64,000 nucleotides of DNA from Neobacillus cucumis (GTDB lineage Bacteria; Bacillota; Bacilli; Bacillales_B; DSM-18226), in NCBI RefSeq assembly GCF_016107705.1, contig NZ_JAEHGC010000019.1, forward strand, positions 11,412-75,411, given 5' to 3'. The translations under genes were made by a program, and so were the position numbers. A model generated the notes under the pieces. That model was not told the origin of the DNA and made no database searches. It was given only the letters and a program-made list of their open reading frames with translations. Numbering within the stretch: position 1 is the first letter of the stretch; the number at the start of each line of letters is the position of its first letter. Of the stretch, positions 43,468-51,473 are shown piece by piece.

Positions 43468-44382
43468 TTAGGTCCGTTTTACCGCTGATAAAATAAAAAT
43501 GGTCGCAAGAATGGAGGCAGCACCGATCCATTCAAAAACACCGAATGGAACATGAAGCCAGGCTACTGCTAAAAACGCTGCAGATAAGGGTTCTACACAT
43601 GCTAAGAGGCTTGCTTCTGAAGCTTCAATGTATTTTAGGCTTTCCATATAGCAAAAAAAGGCGACTAACGTACCAAAGATTACTACAAAAAGAACCGCCA
43701 TCAACGCAGAGAACGACCAAGACCCACTAAATTGCCAAGGCGGCTGAAAAAAACTGAAAACTACACCGCCAATCAGCATCCCCCAGCCCGTTGTAATCAA
43801 AGAACCCCATGTATTTAATAGTTTCCTAGGATATAGGGTATAAAAGGCCAAGGCAAAAGCGGAGAGAATTCCCCAGACAAAGGCCGGTCCAGAAATCGAA
43901 AGCGCCTGGATATTCCCATTTGTAACGAGAAAAAAGGTCCCTAAAAGCGCTAAACCAATGGCGATGATCTCATGTTTAGCAGGTAATACCCGTGAACGAA
44001 AACAAAGATAACAGGTAATCATCACCGGCGCCAGATATTGAATAATGGTAGCGGTAGCGGCATTTCCTTCTTTTACAGCTGCAAAATAGGTATACTGAAC
44101 ACCGAGCATTCCAATGATTCCAAACACAACTAATTGCAATACATCTGATTTATTTTTCCATATGGTCCATATATTTTGTTTTCCAACAAAACGGGAAAAT
44201 AATAATAACCCCAATCCAGCAAAAAGAAGCCGGATTACGACGAGCCAGCTGACACTGAATCCTTGTTTTTGAAACAAGAACTGTGCGACTGTACCCGAAA
44301 TCCCCCAAAATGAAGCGCCAATGAGTACTAAAATAACTCCCTTGGGCCTGGGGTTCGGCATAACAACAACTTGCGAATCCAA
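43468..44382 (-). CDS. EamA-family (DMT) transporter
   Basis: Membrane protein of about 304 residues with ten helices in two EamA repeats, the first opening GVILVLIGASFWGISGT and the second PAFVWGILSAFALAFYT. Such proteins export metabolites or amino acids. The frame is open to 44418, but GGAGGG on the minus strand lies 6 bases before a TTG giving MDSQVVVMPNPRPKG, which I take as the start. Substrate unknown. Divergent from the MFS gene. Confidence 0.85.
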   Translation of the reverse strand: MDSQVVVMPNPRPKGVILVLIGASFWGISGTVAQFLFQKQGFSVSWLVVIRLLFAGLGLLLFSRFVGKQNIWTIWKNKSDVLQLVVFGIIGMLGVQYTYFAAVKEGNAATATIIQYLAPVMITCYLCFRSRVLPAKHEIIAIGLALLGTFFLVTNGNIQALSISGPAFVWGILSAFALAFYTLYPRKLLNTWGSLITTGWGMLIGGVVFSFFQPPWQFSGSWSFSALMAVLFVVIFGTLVAFFCYMESLKYIEASEASLLACVEPLSAAFLAVAWLHVPFGVFEWIGAASILATIFILSAVKRT

Positions 44383-44566
44383 ACCAATCCCTCCAAAACT
44401 CTTCAAAATTACAAACATACTAAATTATAACAATCTTTTTTAGACTTTGGCTATTCAATTTGTTAATATTGGAATCTAGAAAAAGAACATTAGTTTTTGT
44501 ATAATAGTTAAGTAACTCATTTTTTATAGAAAAATATGGAAATCAACAAGTTTTATGGGGGTCTTT

Positions 44567-45892
44567 ATGAATAAAAATAGGTATGTATTTTGGGGTTTGG
44601 TCATTACGACCCTTATATCGGCACTTGATGCCAATATTATGCAAACAGCAAGTCCGACGATCGTGAAACAGCTTGGCGGGATGGAGCTGTTTGCTTGGAT
44701 CTTCTCAGTTTATATGCTCGCAAGTACGGTTACCGTGCCGCTATATGGAAAATTATCCGATATGTACGGAAGAAAACGGCTGCTCATCATTTCAGTCGCA
44801 ATCTTTACTATCGGTTCTTTGCTTGCAGGGTTGGCCAATTCAATGGTTTCGTTAATTATTTACCGTGGTATCCAAGGGTTAGGTGCAGGAGGAATGCTGC
44901 CGATCTCGATGATCATTGTCGGTGATTTATTTACGATTGAAAAACGGGGAAAAATTCAAGCTGTCTTTAGCGGGATATGGACATTGTCTTCAATAGTGGG
45001 ACCTGTTCTTGGTTCTTTTTTTGTTGAAACCTTAACGTGGAGATGGATTTTCTTTATTAATATTCCGATTGGAATTGCTACTGTTCTTTGCTTAATCCCC
45101 TACAAGGAACAAAATCAATTTAAAAAGACTTATATTGACTATAAAGGTTTTGTTTTATTCGGTCTTTCCATCACGCTTTTATTGCTCGCCACAAACGTAG
45201 CACAACCATTATGGTATGTCGCCTGTGGAATTGTCTGCATGGTTGTATTCCTGCTTGTGGAACGGAAGGTAGAGCAGCCATTTCTTCCAGTTTCCTTGTT
45301 TAAAAATAGAGGAACCTTAATGGTCAATCTTTACATGTTATTTCTCTGTATTTCTTTTTTCGGAACACCGAACTATATCCCTCTGTTTTTGCAAGAAGGC
45401 AGCCATATGAACATTTATCAAAGCGGTTTGATTCTATTAAGCATTGCCATTGGCTGGACGTTCGGAAGTACGCCGGCAGGAAAGTGGATTTTACGTTACG
45501 GCTATAAAAACTTGTTCATTATTGGTAATCTTATATGTACTCTTGCAGGGCTGATCATCTTTTTCGTCATTAAAGACGTATCCTACTTTTTATTGTTTGG
45601 ACTTTTGACTGTTCAAGGATTTGCGTTTGGTTTATTATTCGCCGTTGGAACCATTGCATCACAAGAATTTGTTGAAAATAATATTAAGGGGATGTCTACT
45701 TCCCTGCAAATCTTTATTCGAAACATCGGAACGTCCATAGGGGTAACGGTCATGGGGCTGTTTATCAATCATGCTGCGACGATGGTGATAGGGATGAAAA
45801 ATATTTATCTTTTCGCCTTATGTATCAGTGTGCTATCCATTGTGGTTACGTTTTTAATACCGGCAAAATCATCGGTTGGAAATGAAGGATAA
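44567..45892 (+). CDS. MFS drug-efflux transporter, DHA2-like
   Basis: Membrane protein of 441 residues with at least twelve helices. Motif A is present as GKLSDMYGRKRLL, and motif C-like GIWTLSSIVGPVLGSFF marks proton antiporters of the EmrB/QacA group. DANIMQTASPTIVKQLGG in the first helix is characteristic. ATG 44567 follows GGGGGTC; the ATG at 44555 overlaps that site. A bidirectional terminator follows. Likely exports toxic compounds; ligand unknown. Confidence 0.88.
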   Translation: MNKNRYVFWGLVITTLISALDANIMQTASPTIVKQLGGMELFAWIFSVYMLASTVTVPLYGKLSDMYGRKRLLIISVAIFTIGSLLAGLANSMVSLIIYRGIQGLGAGGMLPISMIIVGDLFTIEKRGKIQAVFSGIWTLSSIVGPVLGSFFVETLTWRWIFFINIPIGIATVLCLIPYKEQNQFKKTYIDYKGFVLFGLSITLLLLATNVAQPLWYVACGIVCMVVFLLVERKVEQPFLPVSLFKNRGTLMVNLYMLFLCISFFGTPNYIPLFLQEGSHMNIYQSGLILLSIAIGWTFGSTPAGKWILRYGYKNLFIIGNLICTLAGLIIFFVIKDVSYFLLFGLLTVQGFAFGLLFAVGTIASQEFVENNIKGMSTSLQIFIRNIGTSIGVTVMGLFINHAATMVIGMKNIYLFALCISVLSIVVTFLIPAKSSVGNEG

Positions 45893-45930
45893 TCTTTTGA
45901 ACTAAGCTGGCCATTAGAATAATTAGCACA

Positions 45931-45960
45931 AAAACCGACTCATTAAAAAGTCGGTTTTTT
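45931..45960. terminator. Bidirectional terminator between convergent transporter genes
   Basis: AAAACCGACT / AGTCGGTTTT with an 8-base loop and T-runs on both strands. Confidence 0.9.
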
Positions 45961-45967
45961 CGCTTCA

Positions 45968-46936
45968 TTAAGCCACTGATTTTTTAAAATTACTTTCTTC
46001 ATTTTTAATTGAAACATAACTATGCAAAATCATACCAAGAATGACGATCAGAATACCGCACCAAGATAAAGGAGCTGGAATTGGCAGTGACAAAAATACT
46101 AGTTCACCAGCTAATGTAAAAAGGACTTCCATGGATTGTGTTGCTTCAACTGAAGCTAGTTTTTGAGTATTTCCTCGTACCATATCCGTTGCTTTGAAAA
46201 ATAGGACAGTGGCAACGACTCCAGAAAAAAGGGCAACCAATAAAGATTGGAAGACCTGTCCCGTGCTTGGTAAACCTACGGTGAAAAAGCCATAGAAGGA
46301 AAGTAAAAACCAGAACGGAAGACTTGCAAGAGTCATCCCTAATACTCTTTGAAAAGTATCTAAACGCCCTTCACAAATCTCCATCATTTTACGGTTCCCT
46401 AGAGGATATGCAAAAGATGCGATCAGGACAGGTACAACTCCAAGTAATAAATTTTCTAAGGAAAAATGTTTAGAATGTTCAATTTGCATTAAAACAATAC
46501 CTAACAAAATAAAAAATGACATGATGAGACCTTTATAAGGAATTTTACTCCTTGTTTGTATAGGTCCTTTTTTTGTATATATTGTTTCAAAAAATAACGG
46601 TGCGAGTAATGTACCTGATATAATCGTGATTTGCCAAGTACCTGCAATGAGCCAACCAGGAGAATACGCTGATGCTAAGCATAATGGAGCATAGAATACC
46701 CCAAATCCCACAGAACTCCATAGTATCCATGTTCCGGTTTTTTTTCTCATTTCATTTAAAAGCGGACGAAGATTTTTTCTACTTAGTACGATACACAGGA
46801 GAAAGGGAGCCATAAAGATATATCGCAGCGAAGCACTCCAAATCCAACTGCCGCCAGATAACTCCATAGATGAATTAAGAACAAATGTAAAAGCAAAAAA
46901 GAAGGAGGCACAAATGCCGATTAAAATTGGTTTCAA
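45968..46936 (-). CDS. Multidrug-resistance efflux transporter family protein (EmrE/DMT superfamily)
   Basis: Membrane protein of about 322 residues with ten helices. The segments MELSGGSWIWSASLRYIFM and SVGFGVFYAPLCLASAYSP match the PF13536-type putative multidrug efflux family. A TTG at 46936 with AGAGGTGA 6 bases upstream is preferred to the ATG at 46957. Its promoter holds an exact copy of the 19-bp operator found before the SHMT-like gene, so both are probably controlled by the GntR protein between them. Substrate may be the substrate or product of that enzyme. Confidence 0.82.
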   Translation of the reverse strand: MKPILIGICASFFFAFTFVLNSSMELSGGSWIWSASLRYIFMAPFLLCIVLSRKNLRPLLNEMRKKTGTWILWSSVGFGVFYAPLCLASAYSPGWLIAGTWQITIISGTLLAPLFFETIYTKKGPIQTRSKIPYKGLIMSFFILLGIVLMQIEHSKHFSLENLLLGVVPVLIASFAYPLGNRKMMEICEGRLDTFQRVLGMTLASLPFWFLLSFYGFFTVGLPSTGQVFQSLLVALFSGVVATVLFFKATDMVRGNTQKLASVEATQSMEVLFTLAGELVFLSLPIPAPLSWCGILIVILGMILHSYVSIKNEESNFKKSVA

Positions 46937-47003
46937 CTGAAGTTCACCTCTGTTCATTCTCTAAATAATAAATGTTTAATTCTTTTTATAATGTCTTTTT
47001 CAT

Positions 47004-47038
47004 AAAACCAATATATCGCATAGTGGTTATTAAGGCAA
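47004..47038 (-). promoter_or_regulatory. GntR-controlled promoter, site 1 (transporter)
   Basis: On the minus strand TTGCCT (47033-47038), a 17-base spacer and TATATT (47010-47015). The operator TATGCGATATATTGGTTTT (complement of 47004-47022) covers the -10 box and is identical over 19 bases to site 3. Confidence 0.75.
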
Positions 47039-47092
47039 TCAGATTATTTTTTTCGCTAAAAGGGAAAAATAATTAATAAGGAGGGGCACAAA

Positions 47093-47335
47093 ATGACCAA
47101 ACAAGAGGCTTTGAAAATTATAGTCCTGATTGAATCTGTATATAAAGGCTTTATGACCAAAAATGAAACCATTACTTTTTGGTTCGAATACTGCCCAGAT
47201 TTAGATTTTACTAAGGTTATGACAAAACTAAAAAGGCATATCCGAACAAATCCTTATCCTCCGACTATTACCGACTTGACTGAAGAAACTGTGAACAAAC
47301 CATTTCAATGGTTACATGAATATAAAACAATTTGA
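47093..47335 (+). CDS. Phage-type replicative helicase loader/inhibitor-like protein (G39P N-terminal family)
   Basis: Soluble protein of 80 residues: MTKQEALKIIVLIESVY, then FWFEYCPDLDFTKVMTKLKRHI and NPYPPTITDLTEE. This pattern of three helices ending in a YPPTI-type turn is typical of the helicase loader/inhibitor of phage SPP1 and prophage replication modules, where it docks on the DnaB-like helicase. Here it is a lone gene between a transporter and a GntR regulator with no other phage gene in view. AAGGAGG lies 8-14 bases upstream. It may be a domesticated remnant. Confidence 0.65.
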   Translation: MTKQEALKIIVLIESVYKGFMTKNETITFWFEYCPDLDFTKVMTKLKRHIRTNPYPPTITDLTEETVNKPFQWLHEYKTI

Positions 47336-47359
47336 TCCAATTGTTCCCTTACACTACAA

Positions 47360-47394
47360 TTGACATCGGAAAAACTCATTGATATATTGGTTTT
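47360..47394 (+). promoter_or_regulatory. GntR-controlled promoter, site 2 (autoregulation, leaderless start)
   Basis: TTGACA (47360-47365), 17-base spacer, TATATT (47383-47388). GATATATTGGTTTT is shared with sites 1 and 3 over 14 bases. The ATG of the regulator begins 7 bases after the -10 box, where transcription itself should start. Confidence 0.75.
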
Positions 47395-48048
47395 ATGAAA
47401 ACAATTAAAAGCATTGACCGACCTGTATTAAGAGATCAAATATACGAATCTTTGAAAAAAGCAATCATTACCTTGGAATTAGAACCTGGGAAGCGCATAT
47501 TGGATAAGGATTTGGCTGCGGAATTTGGGGTCAGTCGAACGCCTGTTAGGGAAGCGCTAAAAAGGCTGGAGGATGAAGGGCTTGTTGAGTCTTTGCCAGG
47601 TTCGCAAACAAGAATCACGAAGATCAATTTGGAGGAGGCCCGGAATGCGTTTACGGTTGTCGCAACTTTAAACAGTTTAGCTGCACGCCTTGCAATCCCG
47701 CAGATTTCTACTGAAGAAATTGAGCGAATGGAAGCCAAAAATAGCGAGTTGCAAAAGGCATTAAAAGAGAAGGATATCATCGGAGCAGTTGAGGCAGATG
47801 ACCAATTTCACCACGTTCTCTTAAAAGCTTCTGACAATCCGGAAATAGAAATTGCGCTAGAACGAATAATGCCCAAAATCAGGCGTTTGGAATTCTCAAA
47901 GTTTAGTTCTGTGGATGGTCATCATTCACTCGAGCAGCATCGGCAAATCATTGCAGCTTGTAAAGCAAAAAATAGTAACTTAGCAACTGCCTTAGTCGAG
48001 GAAAATTGGTTGAGTTTAAGCAGGGTTTTAATTGGGGATTCCGAGTAG
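47395..48048 (+). CDS. GntR-family regulator, FCD (FadR/VanR) subgroup
   Basis: Repressor of 217 residues. N-terminal winged helix (15-75) with LRDQIYESLKKAI, the recognition part LAAEFGVSRTPVREALKRLEDEGLV, then an all-helical FCD ligand domain with His and Asp metal-ligand candidates in VEADDQFHHVLLKASDNPEIE and HHSLEQHRQIIAACKAKN. No Shine-Dalgarno precedes the ATG, which lies 7 bases after the -10 box. Promoters of the flanking transporter and SHMT-like gene and its own share one operator, so it very probably regulates all three. Ligand unknown, perhaps an amino acid handled by the enzyme. Confidence 0.88.
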   Translation: MKTIKSIDRPVLRDQIYESLKKAIITLELEPGKRILDKDLAAEFGVSRTPVREALKRLEDEGLVESLPGSQTRITKINLEEARNAFTVVATLNSLAARLAIPQISTEEIERMEAKNSELQKALKEKDIIGAVEADDQFHHVLLKASDNPEIEIALERIMPKIRRLEFSKFSSVDGHHSLEQHRQIIAACKAKNSNLATALVEENWLSLSRVLIGDSE

Positions 48049-48111
48049 AGTACGGCAAAATGCTGTGCTCTTTTTTATTTAAAAGAATTAATTGAATTAT
48101 CAAAAAACAAA

Positions 48112-48146
48112 TTGACTATCTTTCCAATATGCGATATATTGGTTTT
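48112..48146 (+). promoter_or_regulatory. GntR-controlled promoter, site 3 (SHMT-like gene)
   Basis: TTGACT (48112-48117), 17-base spacer, TATATT (48135-48140), with operator TATGCGATATATTGGTTTT at 48128-48146. The downstream leader of about 100 bases before the ATG at 48255 shows no obvious fold. Confidence 0.78.
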
Positions 48147-48254
48147 TAGTAAGGCCCAAAACTTTTTTTACATAAAAAGCCTTAATGTACGTTACTCCAA
48201 ATTCAGTCAGAAGCAAAGCAACACATTCATTGACAAGATTAGGAGGAAATAAAA

Positions 48255-49598
48255 ATGAATACTACGACTACCACCGCTCAAAACTTCGATGTGCATGACC
48301 AAAAGGTATTAAACTGGGCAAAGGATATCATCGAAAACAGTTCATCACCACGATTAATTCAAAAGGAAATCATTAATGCCGTAGACAGAAATGCGATATG
48401 GAGAGGACAGGAATGTCTCAATTTATTGGCTCCAGAAGCTCCAACAAGCCCGACCGTCCGGCAATTATTAGCATCAGAAGTGGGAACACGAGCAGCAGAA
48501 GGCCATATTGGTCCAACGCAAAGATGGTTTTCCGGAACAAAATATATCGATGAAATTGAATCCCTTTGCGTGGAATTACTCAAAAAAGTATTTAACTGCA
48601 ATTATGCAGACCATCGTCTTGTCGCAAGCATGATAGGAAACATGACGGTTTATGCCGCCCTAACAAAACCGGGTGACAATATTTTAACAATTGCCCAACC
48701 GTTAGGTGGTCATTCCAGTAATCGATATGATGGTCCGGCCGGTATCCGCGGCTTGAATATTTATGATGTTCCAATGGACCCGGTAGACTTGGTGGTAGAT
48801 ATTGATGAATTTGCAAAAGTAGCCAGGCAGGTAAAACCAACATTAGTTACCCTTGGCGCATCGATGACACTTTTCCCATTCCCATTAAAAGAAATGTCCG
48901 AAATCGTCAATGAATGGGGCGGAAAAATATTCTTTGACGGTGCCCACCAACTCGGACTGATCGGAGGTGGTCAATTCCAAGATCCACTTAACGAAGGTGC
49001 TTGCATTATGACAGGTTCAGCAGGGAAAACCTTCAGCGGTCCACAAAGCGGCATTATTGTTTGGAATGATCCAACTCTTACACAACCTGTTTGCGATACG
49101 ATTTTCCCAGCGCTTGCGGCTACCCACCAGGTTAACCGTGTGGCTGCACTAGCCGCATCAGTTGCTGAATTCCTCGCTTTCGGCAAAGAGTATATGGCAC
49201 AAATTGTTGCCAACTCAAAAGCACTTGCAAAAGCGCTTCATGAAAGAGGGATTACGGTTCTTGGCGCCCATAAAGGTTTTACAGAAACTCACCAAGTCAT
49301 TGTTGACGTGAAGAAATTCGGCGGTGGTTTGGATGTGGCCCATAAGCTTGCTAGGGCGAATATCATCACGAACAAAAATTTAATTCCAAGCGATAAACCG
49401 GAAGATTGGGATTTTCCAAGCGGCTTACGGATTGGAACCATCGAAATTACCCGCTTAGGGATGAAGGAAGCAGAAATGGACATCATTGCAGACTACATCG
49501 TCCGAGTCTTAGAGAACCAAGAGCCAGTTGAATCCGTTAGAAAACGTGTTATTGAAATGCGCTCAGGATACCAAAAAATTCATTATTGTTTTGATTGA
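48255..49598 (+). CDS. SHMT-like PLP enzyme (fold type I), not housekeeping GlyA
   Basis: Protein of 447 residues related to serine hydroxymethyltransferase. The N-terminal LLAPEAPTSPTVRQLLASEVGTRAAEG replaces the usual LIASEN-type opening; the PLP-stacking and pyridine-binding segments are HSSN and FFDGAHQLGLIGGG, and the PLP lysine lies in GSAGKTFSGPQSGI where GlyA has a THKT motif. These differences suggest an aldolase or transaldolase on a beta-hydroxy or alpha-methyl amino acid rather than folate-linked glycine synthesis. AGGAGG precedes the ATG. Regulated by the upstream GntR; a terminator follows. Confidence 0.78.
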   Translation: MNTTTTTAQNFDVHDQKVLNWAKDIIENSSSPRLIQKEIINAVDRNAIWRGQECLNLLAPEAPTSPTVRQLLASEVGTRAAEGHIGPTQRWFSGTKYIDEIESLCVELLKKVFNCNYADHRLVASMIGNMTVYAALTKPGDNILTIAQPLGGHSSNRYDGPAGIRGLNIYDVPMDPVDLVVDIDEFAKVARQVKPTLVTLGASMTLFPFPLKEMSEIVNEWGGKIFFDGAHQLGLIGGGQFQDPLNEGACIMTGSAGKTFSGPQSGIIVWNDPTLTQPVCDTIFPALAATHQVNRVAALAASVAEFLAFGKEYMAQIVANSKALAKALHERGITVLGAHKGFTETHQVIVDVKKFGGGLDVAHKLARANIITNKNLIPSDKPEDWDFPSGLRIGTIEITRLGMKEAEMDIIADYIVRVLENQEPVESVRKRVIEMRSGYQKIHYCFD

Positions 49599-49619
49599 TA
49601 TGTACAAAATTCATGAAAT

Positions 49620-49649
49620 ACCCCAGACTCCAAGTGGTTCTGGGGTTTT
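49620..49649 (+). terminator. Terminator after the SHMT-like gene
   Basis: ACCCCAGA / TCTGGGGT stem with an 11-base loop followed by TTTT. Confidence 0.85.
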
Positions 49650-49680
49650 GAGGTAAAAGTTTGAATAAGGAGAGAGGAAA

Positions 49681-50100
49681 ATGGAGCTTCAAATTCATCA
49701 TGTCTTTTCTCAGATCAATTTGGATGAAATGAAAGAGGTCTATGAATCTGTCGGTTGGACAAAACATACCAATGAAATCATTAAACAGGTGTTCGAAGCA
49801 AGTAATGTCAGAGTGTTTGCTTCGGTAAACGGCCGTACGGTTGGATTTGGCAGGGCATTATCAGATGGAGTTTTCAATGCAGCCATTTATGATATTGTGG
49901 TACATAAGGAGTTTCAAAAATTAGGGATTGCTAAAAGAATCGTTGAAGATCTTCTTGACCAACTGAAAAACATTTCTTGTATTCATTTCATTTCAACGAC
50001 AGGAAATGAAGAATTTTACCGAAAAGCAGGATTTAAAAAAATCAAAACAGGGATGGCGAGGTATTTGAATCCAGTACTTGATTCTGAATATTTAGAGTAG
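49681..50100 (+). CDS. GNAT-family N-acetyltransferase
   Basis: Cytosolic acetyltransferase of 139 residues. The acetyl-CoA-binding segment is DIVVHKEFQKLGIAKRIVEDLLDQL (Q-x-x-G-I/A pattern), preceded by GFGRALSDGVFNAAIYDI and followed by FYRKAGFKKIKTG. GGAGAGAGGAAA lies before the ATG. It follows the SHMT-like gene but after a terminator, so co-expression is unlikely. Substrate unknown. Confidence 0.85.
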   Translation: MELQIHHVFSQINLDEMKEVYESVGWTKHTNEIIKQVFEASNVRVFASVNGRTVGFGRALSDGVFNAAIYDIVVHKEFQKLGIAKRIVEDLLDQLKNISCIHFISTTGNEEFYRKAGFKKIKTGMARYLNPVLDSEYLE

Positions 50101-50170
50101 ACCGCCATCATTAAAATATGATAAAATCTGAAACGCAAATAAAATGTGTATTACCGCAAATAAATGTTAG

Positions 50171-50206
50171 AAATCCTGTATTATTTCAATAATACGGGAT
50201 TTTTTA
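50171..50206 (+). terminator. Terminator after the acetyltransferase gene
   Basis: AAATCCTGTATTA / TAATACGGGATTT (one G-U pair) followed by TTTTTATT. Confidence 0.88.
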
Positions 50207-50219
50207 TTAGGAAAATCAG

Positions 50220-50231
50220 GGACATATGTCC
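50220..50231. promoter_or_regulatory. 12-bp palindrome GGACATATGTCC
   Basis: Perfect dyad 65 bases upstream of the first DUF606 gene. A candidate operator for the Crp/Fnr-type protein encoded in the cluster; it does not match the classical CRP or FNR boxes. Confidence 0.35.
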
Positions 50232-50295
50232 TTCCTCTAATTTAAGCACAAGATATATCATTTACATATTGATTGTTAAAAGAGGAGAGGAATAA

Positions 50296-50721
50296 ATGAA
50301 AGGGATTCTATTTGCGTTTTTAGGCGGGGCTTTTATTACCCTTCAAGGTGTTGCGAATGCACGGATCAGTCAAGATATTGGTACTTGGCAAACCGCAACA
50401 ATTACTCAATTTACGGGATTCATTGCCGCCTTGGTGATCCTCATGTTTGTCCGTGATGGAAAATGGCAAATGTTTAAACAAGTGAAACCATTATATTTGA
50501 CGGGAGGGGCCTTTGCGGCGGTCATTATCTACAGTAATGTTACGGCTATTCATCATATCGGTATCACTCTTTCAATCGCAGCAATCCTCATCGCCCAGCT
50601 TGGCCTGACCTTTATCATTGATAGTAAGGGATGGTTTGGTGTGAGGAAGCAGAAGATGAACCTGTCACATTTCATCGGGATTCTGATAATGATTGCGGGT
50701 GTGTTAATTCTAAAATTTTAA
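50296..50721 (+). CDS. DMT-superfamily transporter, YdcZ/DUF606 family (first copy)
   Basis: Membrane protein of 141 residues with five helices, half the size of ordinary DMT carriers, so it must work as a dimer. Landmarks are LGGAFITLQGVANARISQDIG and ISIAAILIAQLGLTFIIDSKGWFG-like segments. GGAGAGG lies before the ATG. It is followed by a Crp/Fnr regulator and a second DUF606 gene; the two small carriers may form an antiparallel heterodimer. Substrate unknown. Confidence 0.85.
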   Translation: MKGILFAFLGGAFITLQGVANARISQDIGTWQTATITQFTGFIAALVILMFVRDGKWQMFKQVKPLYLTGGAFAAVIIYSNVTAIHHIGITLSIAAILIAQLGLTFIIDSKGWFGVRKQKMNLSHFIGILIMIAGVLILKF

Positions 50722-50746
50722 TGGGAACGGTAGGAGAAATCACGGA

Positions 50747-51445
50747 ATGAAAGAAATCAAAAATCAAGAACAATTGAATGATTTTTTGCAAATGCACGAA
50801 CTGGAGCCCATTTTTAACGAAAATTTATTACCTTATTTATCACTGTTCCACTTTGAACGAGGCGAAAATATATGTTCTCAAGGAGATGCTGCAGAGTTTC
50901 TATACGTTCTTGTGAAGGGGAAACTTAAAATCTATACAAACTCGGTTGAAGGTAAAACCCTTATTCTCTCTTTTAAGACCCCACTTGAAGTGATTGGGGA
51001 TATTGAATACGTCCAAAATATTCATTTTATCAATACAGTTGAGGCCGTATCACCAGTAACTCTGATTGGTGTTCAGCATCACTGGTTGAAAAAATACGCG
51101 AATGACTATTCACCGTTTCTCCAATTTTTACTAAAAATTATTACAGAAAAGTTCCACCTTAAATCCAATTCAATGAGCTTAAGCTTGATGTATCCAGTCG
51201 AAGTACGTTTAGCCAGTTATTTATTATCGGTTTCATATGATGAAACAAATTCTCTAATGAACAAGCAACTAAGTTCGGTTAATCTTACAGATACAGCTAA
51301 TTTCATTGGTACTAGTTATCGACATCTGAATCGAGTCATTCAAAGGTTTTGTGAAGAGGGACTTGTTGAACGTAACAAGGGTTCCATTTCGGTTAAGGAC
51401 AGGGAAGGCTTACGGAAGCTTGCCATTCAAAATATATACGAATGA
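50747..51445 (+). CDS. Crp/Fnr-family transcription regulator (YeiL-like)
   Basis: Protein of 232 residues with an N-terminal cyclic-nucleotide-binding-like beta-roll (RGENICSQGDAAEFLYVLVKG) and a C-terminal winged helix (LTDTANFIGTSYRHLNRVIQRFCEEGLVERN). No cysteine cluster for an Fe-S centre is seen, so an oxygen-sensing FNR role is unlikely. It lies between two DUF606 transporter genes with gaps of 25 and 28 bases, so all three form one operon, probably self-regulated. Confidence 0.87.
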   Translation: MKEIKNQEQLNDFLQMHELEPIFNENLLPYLSLFHFERGENICSQGDAAEFLYVLVKGKLKIYTNSVEGKTLILSFKTPLEVIGDIEYVQNIHFINTVEAVSPVTLIGVQHHWLKKYANDYSPFLQFLLKIITEKFHLKSNSMSLSLMYPVEVRLASYLLSVSYDETNSLMNKQLSSVNLTDTANFIGTSYRHLNRVIQRFCEEGLVERNKGSISVKDREGLRKLAIQNIYE

Positions 51446-51473
51446 CTATACTTATTAAGGAAGGGGAATTAGG

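Noticed and set aside
47093..47335. A prophage in this region
   Set aside because: Only one phage-like gene; neighbours are transporters and metabolic genes with their own regulation.
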